Counted from the first letter of the stretch, positions 44,091-53,536 are shown. The stretch is 64,000 bases of DNA from Micavibrio sp. TMED2 (GCA_002168225.1 NHBH01000009.1:443609-507608); one strand, 5' to 3'. Numbers and translations are program-made. Notes: generated by a model not told the origin, from the letters alone.

Positions 44091-45581
44091 ATGTCCGGCC
44101 ATGTGCTTGCCATCGATCAGGGAACAACCTCGTCCCGTGCCATCGTCTTCAACGACCGGTATCGCCCGGTTGGCGTGGGGCAGGCGGAGTTCACCCAGCA
44201 TTACCCGAAATCCGGTTGGGTCGAGCATGATGCCGATGAGATATGGCAGACCACGCTCGACACCATCAAAACGGCCATTGCCAAGGCCGGTGTCGATAGC
44301 AGCGAGATTGCCGCCGTCGGGATCACCAATCAGCGCGAAACGGTTGTCATCTGGGATCGTGAAACCGGTGAGCCGATCCATCGGGCGCTGGTCTGGCAGG
44401 ACCGTCGCACCGCCGAGACCTGCCAGAAGCTGAAAGCCGATGGCCATGAGGCAGATGTGACGGCCAGAACCGGCCTGTTGCTCGATCCCTATTTCTCGGC
44501 CACCAAGATTGCCTGGGTGCTCGACCATGTGGAGGGCGCACGGGCGCGGGCAGAGGCGGGGGAACTCGCCTTCGGTACGGTGGACAGTTGGCTGATCTGG
44601 AACCTGACCGGTGGCAAGGCCCATGTGACCGACATTACCAATGCGAGCCGTACCTGCCTGTTCAACATTACCGAACAGGCTTGGGATGAGACCATGCTCG
44701 ACCTGTTCCGGGTGCCGCGCGCCATGCTGCCGGACGTGCTCGATTGCGATGGTGAGTTCGGTACTTGTGAAACCGCGCTGTTTGGTGCCGCACTGCCTAT
44801 TCGCGGTGTTGCCGGGGACCAGCAGGCGGCGACAATCGGGCAGGCCTGTTTCCAGCCCGGCATGATCAAATCAACCTATGGTACCGGCTGCTTTATCCTG
44901 ATGAATACCGGGGACAAACCGGTGTTTTCCGAGCACCGCTTGTTATCGACCATCGCCTATCGTTTCGGTGGCAAGACCGCCTATGGCCTCGAAGGCTCGA
45001 TCTTTGTTGCCGGGGCGGCGGTGCAGTGGTTGCGTGATGGACTTGGCATCATTTCTGATGCGTCCCAGTCCGGCGAGTTGGCGGCCAAGGCCGATCCCGA
45101 GCAACATGTCTATCTGGTCCCGGCCTTCACCGGTCTGGGCGCACCCCATTGGGACGCCGATGCCCGTGGCGCGCTGTTCGGTCTGACTCGCGCTACCGGC
45201 CCCGCCGAGCTGTGTCGGGCGGCTCTTGATTCCGTTTGTCACCAGACCGCCGATCTGCTGGAGGCCATGGCGCAGGATTCCGGGCAGGCCTCGATCCCCG
45301 TACTGCGGGTCGATGGCGGCATGGTGGCATCGGACTGGACCATGCAACGGCTGGCCGATCTCATCGATACCGATGTCGACCGTCCGGTGGTGCTGGAGAC
45401 CACGGCGCTTGGTGCCGCATGGCTGGCCGGGCAGGCGGTCGGGGTCTGGCCGAATGCCGAGGGGTTTGCCGACAGCTGGGCACTCGACCGGCGTTTTGAG
45501 GCGGAGTTAGGTGCTGATGCGCGGCAGCAGGATCGGGCGCTCTGGGCCGATGCGGTGCGCCGGACTCTCAGCGATAACTGA
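44091..45581 (+). CDS. glpK: Glycerol kinase
   Basis: 496 residues from ATG 44091 with AGAGGAA upstream; an in-frame extension back into glpD is not real. It starts [20 protein letters not shown], then shows [20 protein letters not shown], '[14 protein letters not shown]' and '[16 protein letters not shown]'. It phosphorylates glycerol to glycerol-3-phosphate, the GlpD substrate. All FGGY-family landmarks and the normal length are present. Confidence 0.97.
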   Translation: MSGHVLAIDQGTTSSRAIVFNDRYRPVGVGQAEFTQHYPKSGWVEHDADEIWQTTLDTIKTAIAKAGVDSSEIAAVGITNQRETVVIWDRETGEPIHRALVWQDRRTAETCQKLKADGHEADVTARTGLLLDPYFSATKIAWVLDHVEGARARAEAGELAFGTVDSWLIWNLTGGKAHVTDITNASRTCLFNITEQAWDETMLDLFRVPRAMLPDVLDCDGEFGTCETALFGAALPIRGVAGDQQAATIGQACFQPGMIKSTYGTGCFILMNTGDKPVFSEHRLLSTIAYRFGGKTAYGLEGSIFVAGAAVQWLRDGLGIISDASQSGELAAKADPEQHVYLVPAFTGLGAPHWDADARGALFGLTRATGPAELCRAALDSVCHQTADLLEAMAQDSGQASIPVLRVDGGMVASDWTMQRLADLIDTDVDRPVVLETTALGAAWLAGQAVGVWPNAEGFADSWALDRRFEAELGADARQQDRALWADAVRRTLSDN

Positions 45582-45733
45582 CCCAAAACCGCCAATACCC
45601 GTGGCATATTGGTAAAGGTTGTTGATAACTGGGCTAGCGGCGATTTTTAGCCTCGCGCGCTTTCTTTCATTTGGTGCATTGTTGATATGTTGCGCTTGCA
45701 TGGCTCATGCAGTGCCGATCCGATCAATCCTGA

Positions 45734-46843
45734 ATGAAAAGCCACGTCAGCAGTACCGTGTCAGTCGCCCAGCCAGAAGCAGATCAGGAACACGATTTGT
45801 CATCCATAATGGTGGCAAATGACGATGATGTTCCGGTTACCGGCCCGGCACCACTGAACGCATCTGACCCTGATCGCCCCAATGCACGGCCAATCAGTTT
45901 TCTGCGAAGTGTCGATCCTGCTGATAAGACGGTAAAGCCGTTCAATCGCCGGATTTCCCGCGCCATCTCGGTTATCTCGCTGAGCAAACGCGGTCAGCGC
46001 CTGATCAATTCGCTTGAGAATAACGACATTCAACTGGGCGGCCTCGAGCCGGGACAGGCGATCGGTTATTACCTCGCCTATGACCGGGCATTGTTTACCC
46101 AGACCCGTGATCTGGCGGAGACGATCCAGAATATTGCCCATGAGGCCCGCCATGCCGAGCAAACTATCGCCGGATGGTCGACGGTTACCGAATATCACCA
46201 GCCGGGCACGAAGCTGCCCCATGATACCCGTTCCTATCTGCGCCTGAACCGGGTGCTTGAGGCCGATGCGGATGCCACCGCGCTGGCGGTGCTGTGGGAG
46301 GTGTCGAAGGCCGATAGCCAGTATCAGCACGTCTGGTCGAACCTTTACAAGGATGCCCATTACGGTCCGATGGCCATGAGCTTCGAGCAAGCGGCGTTGT
46401 CGTCGGGCTTTGATGCGACCGATGACCGCTCGGTCCGTGCCGGGATGAAGGCCGCGTTCAGGACATGGCCGACAGTGGGCAGCCCACTGCGGTCCGAGGG
46501 TTATGATGATTACATGATGGCCTGGCTTGAATCACAGGCGTCCAAGAAATCCGAGCTGGTACAGGCCGATCGCGCATTCGGCATTGATGAGGCCGCGATG
46601 ATTACCGGGCTGAATGAGCCTGGCCCATACTGGTCTGCCAAGGATGATCCGGTGACGGCGGCTTTGATGGACCGGTTTATATCCCGCTTCGAACCGCGCC
46701 TTGAGGCGATGGACAAGCAGTTGCTGCCACCAAAAGCACCGGAACAGAATGTGGTGATTGATGCGAGCGATGTTTCCCGCTGGCGCGATGGTCGCAAACC
46801 CGCGGCACCGCAGCCATCCACACCGGCGGGGCCGGGCTTCTAG
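45734..46843 (+). CDS. Predicted zinc metallopeptidase (HExxH, DUF6782-like)
   Basis: 369 residues, no signal peptide. The central helix reads ETIQNIAHEARHAEQTI, giving H136-E137-x2-H140, and 36 residues later 'LNRVLEADADATALAVLWEV' offers E176 as third zinc ligand in an E-A-D-A-D-A-T context, a gluzincin-type arrangement. The first ~60 residues are polar and disordered in character. The layout resembles the DUF6782 putative metallopeptidases as I recall them. It ends 5 bases before the convergent end of a three-gene radical-SAM operon. A link, such as maturation of a peptide or protein modified by those enzymes, is possible but unproven. The 152-base gap before it shows no clear promoter. 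Confidence 0.72.
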   Translation: MKSHVSSTVSVAQPEADQEHDLSSIMVANDDDVPVTGPAPLNASDPDRPNARPISFLRSVDPADKTVKPFNRRISRAISVISLSKRGQRLINSLENNDIQLGGLEPGQAIGYYLAYDRALFTQTRDLAETIQNIAHEARHAEQTIAGWSTVTEYHQPGTKLPHDTRSYLRLNRVLEADADATALAVLWEVSKADSQYQHVWSNLYKDAHYGPMAMSFEQAALSSGFDATDDRSVRAGMKAAFRTWPTVGSPLRSEGYDDYMMAWLESQASKKSELVQADRAFGIDEAAMITGLNEPGPYWSAKDDPVTAALMDRFISRFEPRLEAMDKQLLPPKAPEQNVVIDASDVSRWRDGRKPAAPQPSTPAGPGF

Positions 46844-46848
46844 CAAGA

Positions 46849-48195
46849 TCAGAACTCCAGATCGCGGAAGCCGTCGATCATGTTCTGCAGGAAGCGATAA
46901 TCCCGCTGGAATTCGCGGATGACCGGCAAATAGCCATAGCAATGTTTGCCATCATCATCATGCCATTTGCGGAATAACGGCACCGCATGGCTGGCGCAGA
47001 AGCTCTTGTACCGGCAGGGGCCGCATTTCGGATGGGTCATCAGGTTGCGCATGACCTCAATAAGCATCTGATCGACCACACCGCCCCGTTCGGTGACGAT
47101 GTCCTGAATTGACCGATCGCGGATATTGCCCAGCGCCTTGAACCCGAAATTCCAGTCCAGCACATGCTGGCCCATGCTCTCGGACCAGACGAACAGGTCG
47201 AGATTGTGGTCCACATAGAGGCTGGTCAGGAAGATGTCGCGGGTCTTTTCCATGATCCGCTTGGCATTGAATGGCTGCTCATCGGGCAGGGCATCGAGGT
47301 TGACGCCCTTGCCATCCTCCCATGCCGTCAGCTCTTCATATTCATCAAGCAGTGTCACCGCATATTCGGCAATCGGGATCGGGTGCAGCTTCAGCTTCTG
47401 ATCCACCACGCGCTTGGCAACGGCGGTCAGGAAGTCCACTTCCTGATCAACCGGCACGACCTGCGTTGTGGAATAGGAGCGGGTCTTCGACGGTGAATAG
47501 CGCCCGAACTGGACCTGTACGTCGAGGTCACCGAGCGGGGCCAGATACTCATCGACAAACTGCTCCGGCGATAGTGCGTTCAGCAGACGCTGGGTCACCA
47601 GCACTTCCGGGTAGCCGAGAATGTCGTGGCTGCGCATCTCGAGGATCATGTCGCGGATGAATGCGGCATCATCGGCGACCGGGTCATAGATGATCTCGAG
47701 GAAATAGCGTCCGGGCACGGCCTTGCGTACATCGGCGAATTTCGGCACTTCCTCGGTCGGCGCGGTGGACCAGACCTTGTATTCCGCCGCCAGTGTATCG
47801 GCGATCATGATCAGGTCATCGGTCGGCAGCTCGGAATGGTTTCCGAAACGCATGGTGTAACTGTAGTGATTGACCTGAAACCCGTCCTTGGAGAAATAGG
47901 CGTCGGGGTCGTCGCGGGTGTTCAGATTGGCGCGTACCCAGTCGTAATATTCCGACACCCGGGCCTGCGCGATGGCGAGGTCGGCCTGCGGCATGATCGG
48001 CTCGCCACGGGCGCGGTTCTTGAAATGCTTGTCGACGACACAGCCGGGACAGCCGCGCGAGCAGCCGTCATAGGTATGGATCGCCACCTGCAGGTCATCC
48101 ATGACACCGAGGGTTGAGTCACGACGATCAAAAACCGGGCCGCCATTGTCGAGCGGGTGATGGCCAGCGTTGCCTTGCTTGGGAATGAAGTTCAT
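46849..48195 (-). CDS. Radical SAM protein with SPASM-like C-terminus (third of three)
   Basis: 448 residues. The 4Fe-4S/SAM motif is C45-x3-C49-x2-C52 (DGCSRGCPGC). The C-terminus has C391-x2-C394-x5-C400-x18-C419 (KCGPCRYKSFCASH ... HCYG) behind the 'LGNIRDRSIQDIV' strand-helix that precedes SPASM domains, so an auxiliary Fe-S cluster is likely. The upstream SPASM cysteine expected near 'DLFVWSES' is missing, which makes it a shortened SPASM/twitch variant. The central ~300 residues are unlike PqqE, anSME or MoaA at sight. It is third in the tandem, 12 bases behind the second gene. Radical chemistry on a peptide, protein or cofactor is the general expectation. Confidence 0.85.
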   Translation of the reverse strand: MNFIPKQGNAGHHPLDNGGPVFDRRDSTLGVMDDLQVAIHTYDGCSRGCPGCVVDKHFKNRARGEPIMPQADLAIAQARVSEYYDWVRANLNTRDDPDAYFSKDGFQVNHYSYTMRFGNHSELPTDDLIMIADTLAAEYKVWSTAPTEEVPKFADVRKAVPGRYFLEIIYDPVADDAAFIRDMILEMRSHDILGYPEVLVTQRLLNALSPEQFVDEYLAPLGDLDVQVQFGRYSPSKTRSYSTTQVVPVDQEVDFLTAVAKRVVDQKLKLHPIPIAEYAVTLLDEYEELTAWEDGKGVNLDALPDEQPFNAKRIMEKTRDIFLTSLYVDHNLDLFVWSESMGQHVLDWNFGFKALGNIRDRSIQDIVTERGGVVDQMLIEVMRNLMTHPKCGPCRYKSFCASHAVPLFRKWHDDDGKHCYGYLPVIREFQRDYRFLQNMIDGFRDLEF

Positions 48196-48207
48196 AACGC
48201 TACCCCC

Positions 48208-49314
48208 TTATTCCGCCGCAACCTGCGGGGCGATTACGCTGTCCACTTCCCGTGGGCCGTAGCAGGAGCCGGTACGGCTCTCGAAATCGCGGTAGAGGCG
48301 GCGGGCAGCACCGATGCCATTGAACTCACAGCTTGACCGGTAGGTGCAGTCATCGCAGTCGAAATCGCCGCGGCTCATCCATGAGGTGCTCTTGATCGAT
48401 TGCCGCTTTGCGCCGATGCCGGTCAGAATTTCGCGCAGCGGCTGATCAGCGCCGATCTTGCCGAGCGGCTGACCGCCATTGCGGCTGTCGAGGATCACAT
48501 CGCCCCAGACAGTACAGGCAATCGGATAGACATTGAGGTCCGGGCCGATATGGAAGGTCTGGCCGATAAAGTCGGCATGGTCGCCAACGGAATCATAGCG
48601 CGCCAGTTCCCGCGCCAGATGGTTGCGCCCGGTTTTGGTGTGGCTGTAGAACCGCCGGGCATAATCGGCGGCAGAAGACACCTGATAGCGGTAGTTCTTG
48701 CGCTCGAGATTCTCGAGGCTCGGGGTGAAGCCGAGCAGGATCGGGCGCTTGCCGATCTTGGCGGCAATGCTGTCGGAGAGTTCCTCCGGCGCATAATGCT
48801 GGATCACCGCCTCGCTCAACAGCACTTGCAGGTGCAGGTGCGGGGCATAGTCCATGGCCACAAGCAGCCGTTCGACATAATCCGGCTGGCGTTCCATGCG
48901 GATCGGGTCGAGGGTGATGTCAAACACAACACCGGGATCGGCCTGGGTCACCAGATCCAGCGCTTCCCGGTAATGGGTGAACTTGTCTTGCTCAACCATG
49001 GTCATGGTCAGGCCGATGGACAGTCCCTGATCGGTGATCGCCTGATAGTAGTTTTCCTGAGTTTTCAGTGGCAGCCATGGAATGTCGCCAAAGGTCAGCA
49101 GACAACGATAGAAACGCCCGCTGTCGATGCTCCATTGCTTGACCGCTGCCGTCGCATCCTTGAACCGGCTCAGGGTCATGACCGGCATGGCGGAACGGCG
49201 TTCGGCAACCGACAACAGGCACCCGGTACAGGTGCCTTCGCAGTGATTGAAGATCTCGATGGTCACATCGGTCGTGACATCTTCATCCATGATCGGGGCG
49301 CGGGTGCTGGTCAT
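48208..49314 (-). CDS. Radical SAM protein with SPASM-like C-terminus (second of three)
   Basis: 368 residues from ATG 49314, whose ATGA overlaps the stop of the first radical-SAM gene; a GTG at 49326 is also open. The SAM/4Fe-4S motif is C25-x3-C29-x2-C32 (NHCEGTCTGCLL). The C-terminus has C320-x2-C323-x5-C329-x21-C351 (DCDDCTYRSSCEF ... SCYG). It is preceded by YPIACTVWGDVI and 'PLGKIGADQPLREIL', the most complete SPASM layout of the three. The core is typical of TIM-barrel radical SAM enzymes ('YRCLLTFGDIPWL', then 'VVFDITLDPIRM'). Substrate unknown; no precursor-peptide gene is visible nearby. Confidence 0.87.
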   Translation of the reverse strand: MTSTRAPIMDEDVTTDVTIEIFNHCEGTCTGCLLSVAERRSAMPVMTLSRFKDATAAVKQWSIDSGRFYRCLLTFGDIPWLPLKTQENYYQAITDQGLSIGLTMTMVEQDKFTHYREALDLVTQADPGVVFDITLDPIRMERQPDYVERLLVAMDYAPHLHLQVLLSEAVIQHYAPEELSDSIAAKIGKRPILLGFTPSLENLERKNYRYQVSSAADYARRFYSHTKTGRNHLARELARYDSVGDHADFIGQTFHIGPDLNVYPIACTVWGDVILDSRNGGQPLGKIGADQPLREILTGIGAKRQSIKSTSWMSRGDFDCDDCTYRSSCEFNGIGAARRLYRDFESRTGSCYGPREVDSVIAPQVAAE

Positions 49315-50561
49315 GCTGTCATCCACTCGCTGTTGCCACGGCTGGTTTGTCGCCGTGCGGCAGGGGCGATGAAGGCCTGTTCCTGTCGCAACTCGTCGGC
49401 GATGACGGCTTCATCCATGAAGTGGTCGATCAGCTTGGCCGCCACATGGGGGCAGCCGGTCTCACGGCCCGCACGGGGACCGAGGATATGGGTCTGGACA
49501 TGGAAGCCGGTAACGGCACAGACCGCCAGATGCGGACAGTCGACACAGGCCGGGCTGCGGCTGTGAATGCCCATCACGCGGGCTTTTAGCGGCGACATGG
49601 CGGTGCCGAGCAGGTCGGCAATCTCGCCCTGATTGATATTGCCGAGGGTCGGCAGGCCGAACCGGTCGCCATGGGTGATATCACCGACCGCTTCCAGTTT
49701 CGGCAGCAGGTTGCCCAGATGGTCGATCTCGATGGATTTGCGGATCGTCTCCGGCAGCACATCATTGACCGCCTGTTGCAGGGTCGGCCGATCATCATCG
49801 GCCTGACACATCACCGCATCGATGGACCGGCGCAGCACCGGGGCAAAGCTCGATCCGATCCGTTCGGCACTGACCACCGCCCGGTTGAAGGCGATCAGCC
49901 AATCGGCGAGATCATCAATGCAGGGGGCCGTATGGGCGATATTCGCCTTGGTCGGCGTCCAGTTGATCGTGACCTCGTCGAATTCGTTCTCGGCGGCGAA
50001 GTCATGCAGTTCCTGCGGCGTGATCCGCTCAATCGCCTCGGCACTCAGGTTGATCGCGAGATCAACCTTGCCGAACAGCTCCTTGGCGCGAAGGATATTA
50101 CCTTCGTAAACAGCGCCGAAATTTTTGTTATAGAGCTTGGCCGGGTCGAGCACGGCGATGGGATAGAACTGCACTCGACGGTCGTGATGCGCCAACTCCT
50201 CCAGCCGCGGCAGCAGGATATCCGCCTTGCCGATCAGGCTGGTAGTGAAGAACACCGCATTCTTCGGATCGTCATAGCCGTGCTTCTCGAGCAGATCGGC
50301 ACCGAGGCTGTGCAGCAGCTTGAGGTAGTCCTGATCCATCCGCAGATGGTCGCCGATGCCATAGGTCAGGTTGATATATTCGAGGTTGTCGAGGGTCGGG
50401 ATATAGGCGTCGAGCCGATTCATGCTGAGGCGCAGCAGGCGCTCGGACATATCCGGGGTTCGCGTGCGCCGCTCATCCGCCACCAGAATGCAGCCCGCGC
50501 AGTTGCCCGGACAGGCGTAAACGTCGTCAATCTGTATCTGCAGCTCACGCGCGTATTTCAT
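49311..50561 (-). CDS. Radical SAM protein with SPASM-like C-terminus (first of three)
   Basis: 416 residues. The SAM/4Fe-4S motif is C17-x3-C21-x2-C24 (YACPGNCAGCIL). The C-terminus has C339-x2-C342-x5-C348-x21-C370 (ACVDCPHLAVCAV ... GCPH), again behind an 'LGNINQGEIADLL' strand-helix. Cysteine spacing is thus conserved across all three tandem proteins although the cores differ strongly, so they look like old paralogues with separate tasks. The gene is first in the tandem, 69 bases behind the AbrB-type gene on the same strand. A possible -10 (TTAATA) lies about 20 bases before its start, so an own promoter is possible. Confidence 0.86.
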   Translation of the reverse strand: MKYARELQIQIDDVYACPGNCAGCILVADERRTRTPDMSERLLRLSMNRLDAYIPTLDNLEYINLTYGIGDHLRMDQDYLKLLHSLGADLLEKHGYDDPKNAVFFTTSLIGKADILLPRLEELAHHDRRVQFYPIAVLDPAKLYNKNFGAVYEGNILRAKELFGKVDLAINLSAEAIERITPQELHDFAAENEFDEVTINWTPTKANIAHTAPCIDDLADWLIAFNRAVVSAERIGSSFAPVLRRSIDAVMCQADDDRPTLQQAVNDVLPETIRKSIEIDHLGNLLPKLEAVGDITHGDRFGLPTLGNINQGEIADLLGTAMSPLKARVMGIHSRSPACVDCPHLAVCAVTGFHVQTHILGPRAGRETGCPHVAAKLIDHFMDEAVIADELRQEQAFIAPAARRQTSRGNSEWMTA

Positions 50562-50630
50562 GGTTGAAATATTAACAGAAACCGCCGGTTGCGCGTACCT
50601 TTTTCGATGCCTGACCCGTGGTGGTGGTGA

Positions 50631-51701
50631 TCACAGCTTCATGAACCGGACGAACAGCGGCATGGTGAAGATCAGCAACAGCATACGCAACAGGTGGTGC
50701 GCAGTGACATAGACCGGGTCCAGATCAAGGGCGAGGGAGATGATAATCATCGCCTCAAGCCCACCCGGCACGAAGGCCAGCATGATGGCGCCGAGCGAGA
50801 TATCGATCATCAGCGAGATCAGGAAGGCAGCGGTAAAGCTGATAGTCGACATCAGGATGATCGAGGCAATGGCCGGGGCCAGTGTCTCATAAACCGAGCG
50901 CCAGCCCGAGCCCATGAACCGGCTGCCGATGAAACAGCCGAAAGCGACATAGATGGCATCCTGCAGGATCGTCGGCAGCCCGCCATGGACCAGATCGGCT
51001 AGATTGGCAGCGCCGCAGACAATCAGCCCGGCAGTGATGTGGGCAGCCGGAATGCGCAGCCGGGTCATGCCCCAACCCAGCGCCATGGTCAGCAGACCGA
51101 TGATGGCAATCTCCGGCAGTGACATGAAGCCATAGCCGCCGCCCCGGTCCGGCATGGCCGAACCCTGATCAAGCAGCAGAATGGGCGGCAGCAGGAAGAC
51201 GAGGAAAAACACCCGCAGGGCCTGGGCGATAATGACTTTTTTCTGATCTGCCCGCGTGCTCTCGACCAGGGCTGCAACATAGGCCATCGCGCCCGGCAGG
51301 CTGGCCATGAAGGCGGTTGGCCGGTCCCATTTGGCAACCTTCTGGAAGAACAGGCTGCCGCCATAGGTGATGCAGACCACGGTAATGATCAGGCCGATGG
51401 CGGATACCGGCCATTGGGTAATGGCCTGAAACGCATCCGGGGTGATGCCGGTACCCATGGTGATGCCGAGCAGGGACAGAAGCACGGTGCCGAAGATATT
51501 GGGAAAACCGATGGGGATGCCACTCAGATTAGCGCAGGCGGAGAACAGCAGCGCCCCGGTCAGCCATGGGATCGGCAGGCCGAGAAGCTGGAACAGGACA
51601 GCGCCAAAAGTGCCGAGCAGCAGGCTGCGCGGGACCAGCCAGACAGGTTCAAAGGAGACCAGCGCGTGGCGGTACCACGGTAAACTGTCAGGATCACTCA
51701 T
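50631..51701 (-). CDS. AbrB-type (PF05145) polytopic membrane protein
   Basis: 356 residues, almost wholly hydrophobic with about ten spans arranged as two similar halves. Each half holds a G-x-P-x-P/G-rich turn ('GLPIPWLTGALLFSACANLS' in the first, MRIPAAHITAGLIV-like 'RIPAAHITAGLIVCGAANLA' in the second), the 'AbrB duplication' pattern once misnamed ammonia monooxygenase. Function is unsettled; a transporter or transport regulator is the usual guess. It overlaps the cyclase gene upstream by 4 bases (ATGA) and precedes the radical-SAM genes, so it may belong to one long transcript with both. Confidence 0.88.
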   Translation of the reverse strand: MSDPDSLPWYRHALVSFEPVWLVPRSLLLGTFGAVLFQLLGLPIPWLTGALLFSACANLSGIPIGFPNIFGTVLLSLLGITMGTGITPDAFQAITQWPVSAIGLIITVVCITYGGSLFFQKVAKWDRPTAFMASLPGAMAYVAALVESTRADQKKVIIAQALRVFFLVFLLPPILLLDQGSAMPDRGGGYGFMSLPEIAIIGLLTMALGWGMTRLRIPAAHITAGLIVCGAANLADLVHGGLPTILQDAIYVAFGCFIGSRFMGSGWRSVYETLAPAIASIILMSTISFTAAFLISLMIDISLGAIMLAFVPGGLEAMIIISLALDLDPVYVTAHHLLRMLLLIFTMPLFVRFMKL

Positions 51702-53536
51702 AAGGATAGCGCTGCCGGGTCATCGAGGCGAACAACGTCGATCTTGTTCTGTTTACCGCGTACCTCAACGCTGACCGGTTCAAACCCTTCAAGGCCCAAG
51801 CCCGCTGCTTGCAGTACGTCGACCGACACCACGACCGGTGCGTCCCATTCTTTGGCGAGGCTTTCCAGCCGGGCGGCAGCATTGACCACATCGCCGATGG
51901 CCGTGGGGCGGCGGGCCTGACCGGCACCGAGGTCGCCGAGTACGGCGGGCCCGGCATGCAGGCCAATGGCCATCCGAAGTGGATGGGCGAGCGCCAGCCG
52001 TTCGTCTCGGTTCATATCTTCGAGTGTCTGAATCATATCGGTCAACGCGCTGAGGGCACCCTTGCTGGCGGTCTGTAGGTCGCTGGCCGGTTTGTTGTCT
52101 GCATCAAATATGTCCTCGGCACCGAACAGGGCCATGATCCCGTCACCCATGAACTTGTCGATCCGGCCGCCATGGCGGGAAATCGCCTGTTGCTGGCGGT
52201 TGAAGTACTCATTCAGCAGGAACACCGTGTCATAGGGCAGCTTGTCCTCGCTCAGGCTGGTGAAGCCGCGCAGATCGGCGAACAGCACGACAATCGGTCG
52301 CTCGATGCCGAGGGATTGCGGGTTCAGTTTGCCGATGCTGTTCATGGCCTTGTTTGCCGGGACCAGCGGGGTGACCGAGAGCTTGCCGACTGGTTCCAGC
52401 TGACAGGCGAGACGGACACCGTTCGGTGCCTTGATCTTGTGCAACAGCTTGTTTTCCATCTCGCTGGGTGGCGGTTGCGGATCGGATGAGCGGGCAACCT
52501 GTACCCGGCAGGTGGAACAGCGTCCGCGCCCACCGCAGACCGAGGTGTGCGGGATGCGCGCCTGACGGCTGATTTCGAGCAGGCTGGTGCCGCGCAGGGC
52601 GGTGACCTGCCGGTTGTCGGGGTAATTGACCACAACCTTCGGCCCGCGTCGGCGGATCAGATAGAAGGCGGTCGGCGTGAACAGGGCGAGCAGGGCAAAG
52701 GCGCCGAACATCACCTGCCCGATCTTGGCGTACTCAATGATCTTGCCGTAGGACCAGCCGCCCTTCTGTTGTGCGACCAGGATCGGCTGATTGGCCGGTG
52801 GTGGTGTCAGGGCTGATGGTTGTTGGGCCGGGTTGAAGCTGGCCAGTGTCAGCAGGGGCGATGCTGGCTGGATATGCTCCATGATCACATCGGCGCGCTT
52901 TGCCTGCTTAAGAGCACGTTCAGCACTGATCGATTTGCCGGCGGTGACAAAACCGGCAATCGCCAGCGTCGGGATCAGGATCGCCAGCGCAAAGAGCAGC
53001 AGGAACCGGCGGCGATACCAGCGCTTCAGCCGCAGCCAGAAATGCAGGCCCATACAGGCATGGGTCCAGACCACAATCACCAGCGCAATCGGCAGCCAGG
53101 TCATTTTCGGCCAATAACCGGGGATGGCGCTGCGGTAGCTGTCGTTGAAATTGATCAGCCAATTGCTGGCTCTGGTATCGGCCAGATGCAGGATCAGCAG
53201 CATCGGAATGGCGAGGCCGAAGATCAGCTGTACCAGTTCCCAGCGCGGCAGGCGTAGTGAGTTGCGGGTCGCGGTCTTGGCCAGTGCCAGAAACATATGG
53301 GTGGCGAGGGCACCGTACAGGATGGTCGTGCCGAGCGCATGGCGGGTGACCATCTTCCGCCAGTCCTGCACCTGTTCCATCAGGTCGAGGCTGATCAGGC
53401 CGAGGCTGTGATTGAGCAGATGGGTCAGGACAAAAGCGAACAGGATCAGCCCGGAGCCAAGCCTGAAATTATACACGATGGTATCGAGGTCAAACTGGCG
53501 TTTGGTCTGTTCGGTAACAAGGGTGTCGCTGGGCAT
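51698..53536 (-). CDS. Class III adenylate/guanylate cyclase with cytochrome-b-like membrane part and 2Fe-2S domain
   Basis: 612 residues. Residues 20-200 hold about five membrane helices with histidines inside them (H39/H43, H80, H117, H159/H164), resembling the cytochrome-b subunit of succinate dehydrogenase, so heme b is likely. After one more helix (about 273-294), a plant-type ferredoxin domain has C334-x5-C340-x2-C343 and C378. The C-terminal cyclase domain (about 413-600) keeps the metal aspartates D421 (LFADLRGFTS) and D465 (KFMGDGIMALFG). The protein should therefore make cAMP or cGMP under redox control at the inner membrane. It is the upstream gene of the AbrB/radical-SAM block. 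A cyclic-nucleotide-binding protein is encoded about 6 kb away. Confidence 0.9.
   Translation of the reverse strand: MPSDTLVTEQTKRQFDLDTIVYNFRLGSGLILFAFVLTHLLNHSLGLISLDLMEQVQDWRKMVTRHALGTTILYGALATHMFLALAKTATRNSLRLPRWELVQLIFGLAIPMLLILHLADTRASNWLINFNDSYRSAIPGYWPKMTWLPIALVIVVWTHACMGLHFWLRLKRWYRRRFLLLFALAILIPTLAIAGFVTAGKSISAERALKQAKRADVIMEHIQPASPLLTLASFNPAQQPSALTPPPANQPILVAQQKGGWSYGKIIEYAKIGQVMFGAFALLALFTPTAFYLIRRRGPKVVVNYPDNRQVTALRGTSLLEISRQARIPHTSVCGGRGRCSTCRVQVARSSDPQPPPSEMENKLLHKIKAPNGVRLACQLEPVGKLSVTPLVPANKAMNSIGKLNPQSLGIERPIVVLFADLRGFTSLSEDKLPYDTVFLLNEYFNRQQQAISRHGGRIDKFMGDGIMALFGAEDIFDADNKPASDLQTASKGALSALTDMIQTLEDMNRDERLALAHPLRMAIGLHAGPAVLGDLGAGQARRPTAIGDVVNAAARLESLAKEWDAPVVVSVDVLQAAGLGLEGFEPVSVEVRGKQNKIDVVRLDDPAALSL

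Noticed and set aside
45619..45822. Small open frame whose first 30 residues look like a signal peptide, possible precursor peptide near the radical-SAM genes
   Set aside because: It uses a TTG start with no good ribosome-binding site, overlaps the metallopeptidase gene in another frame by about 90 bases, and its Arg-rich tail has no core-peptide features.
50562..50630. Searched the gap before the first radical-SAM gene for a precursor peptide
   Set aside because: No start codon with a usable frame and ribosome-binding site; the gap is only 69 bases.
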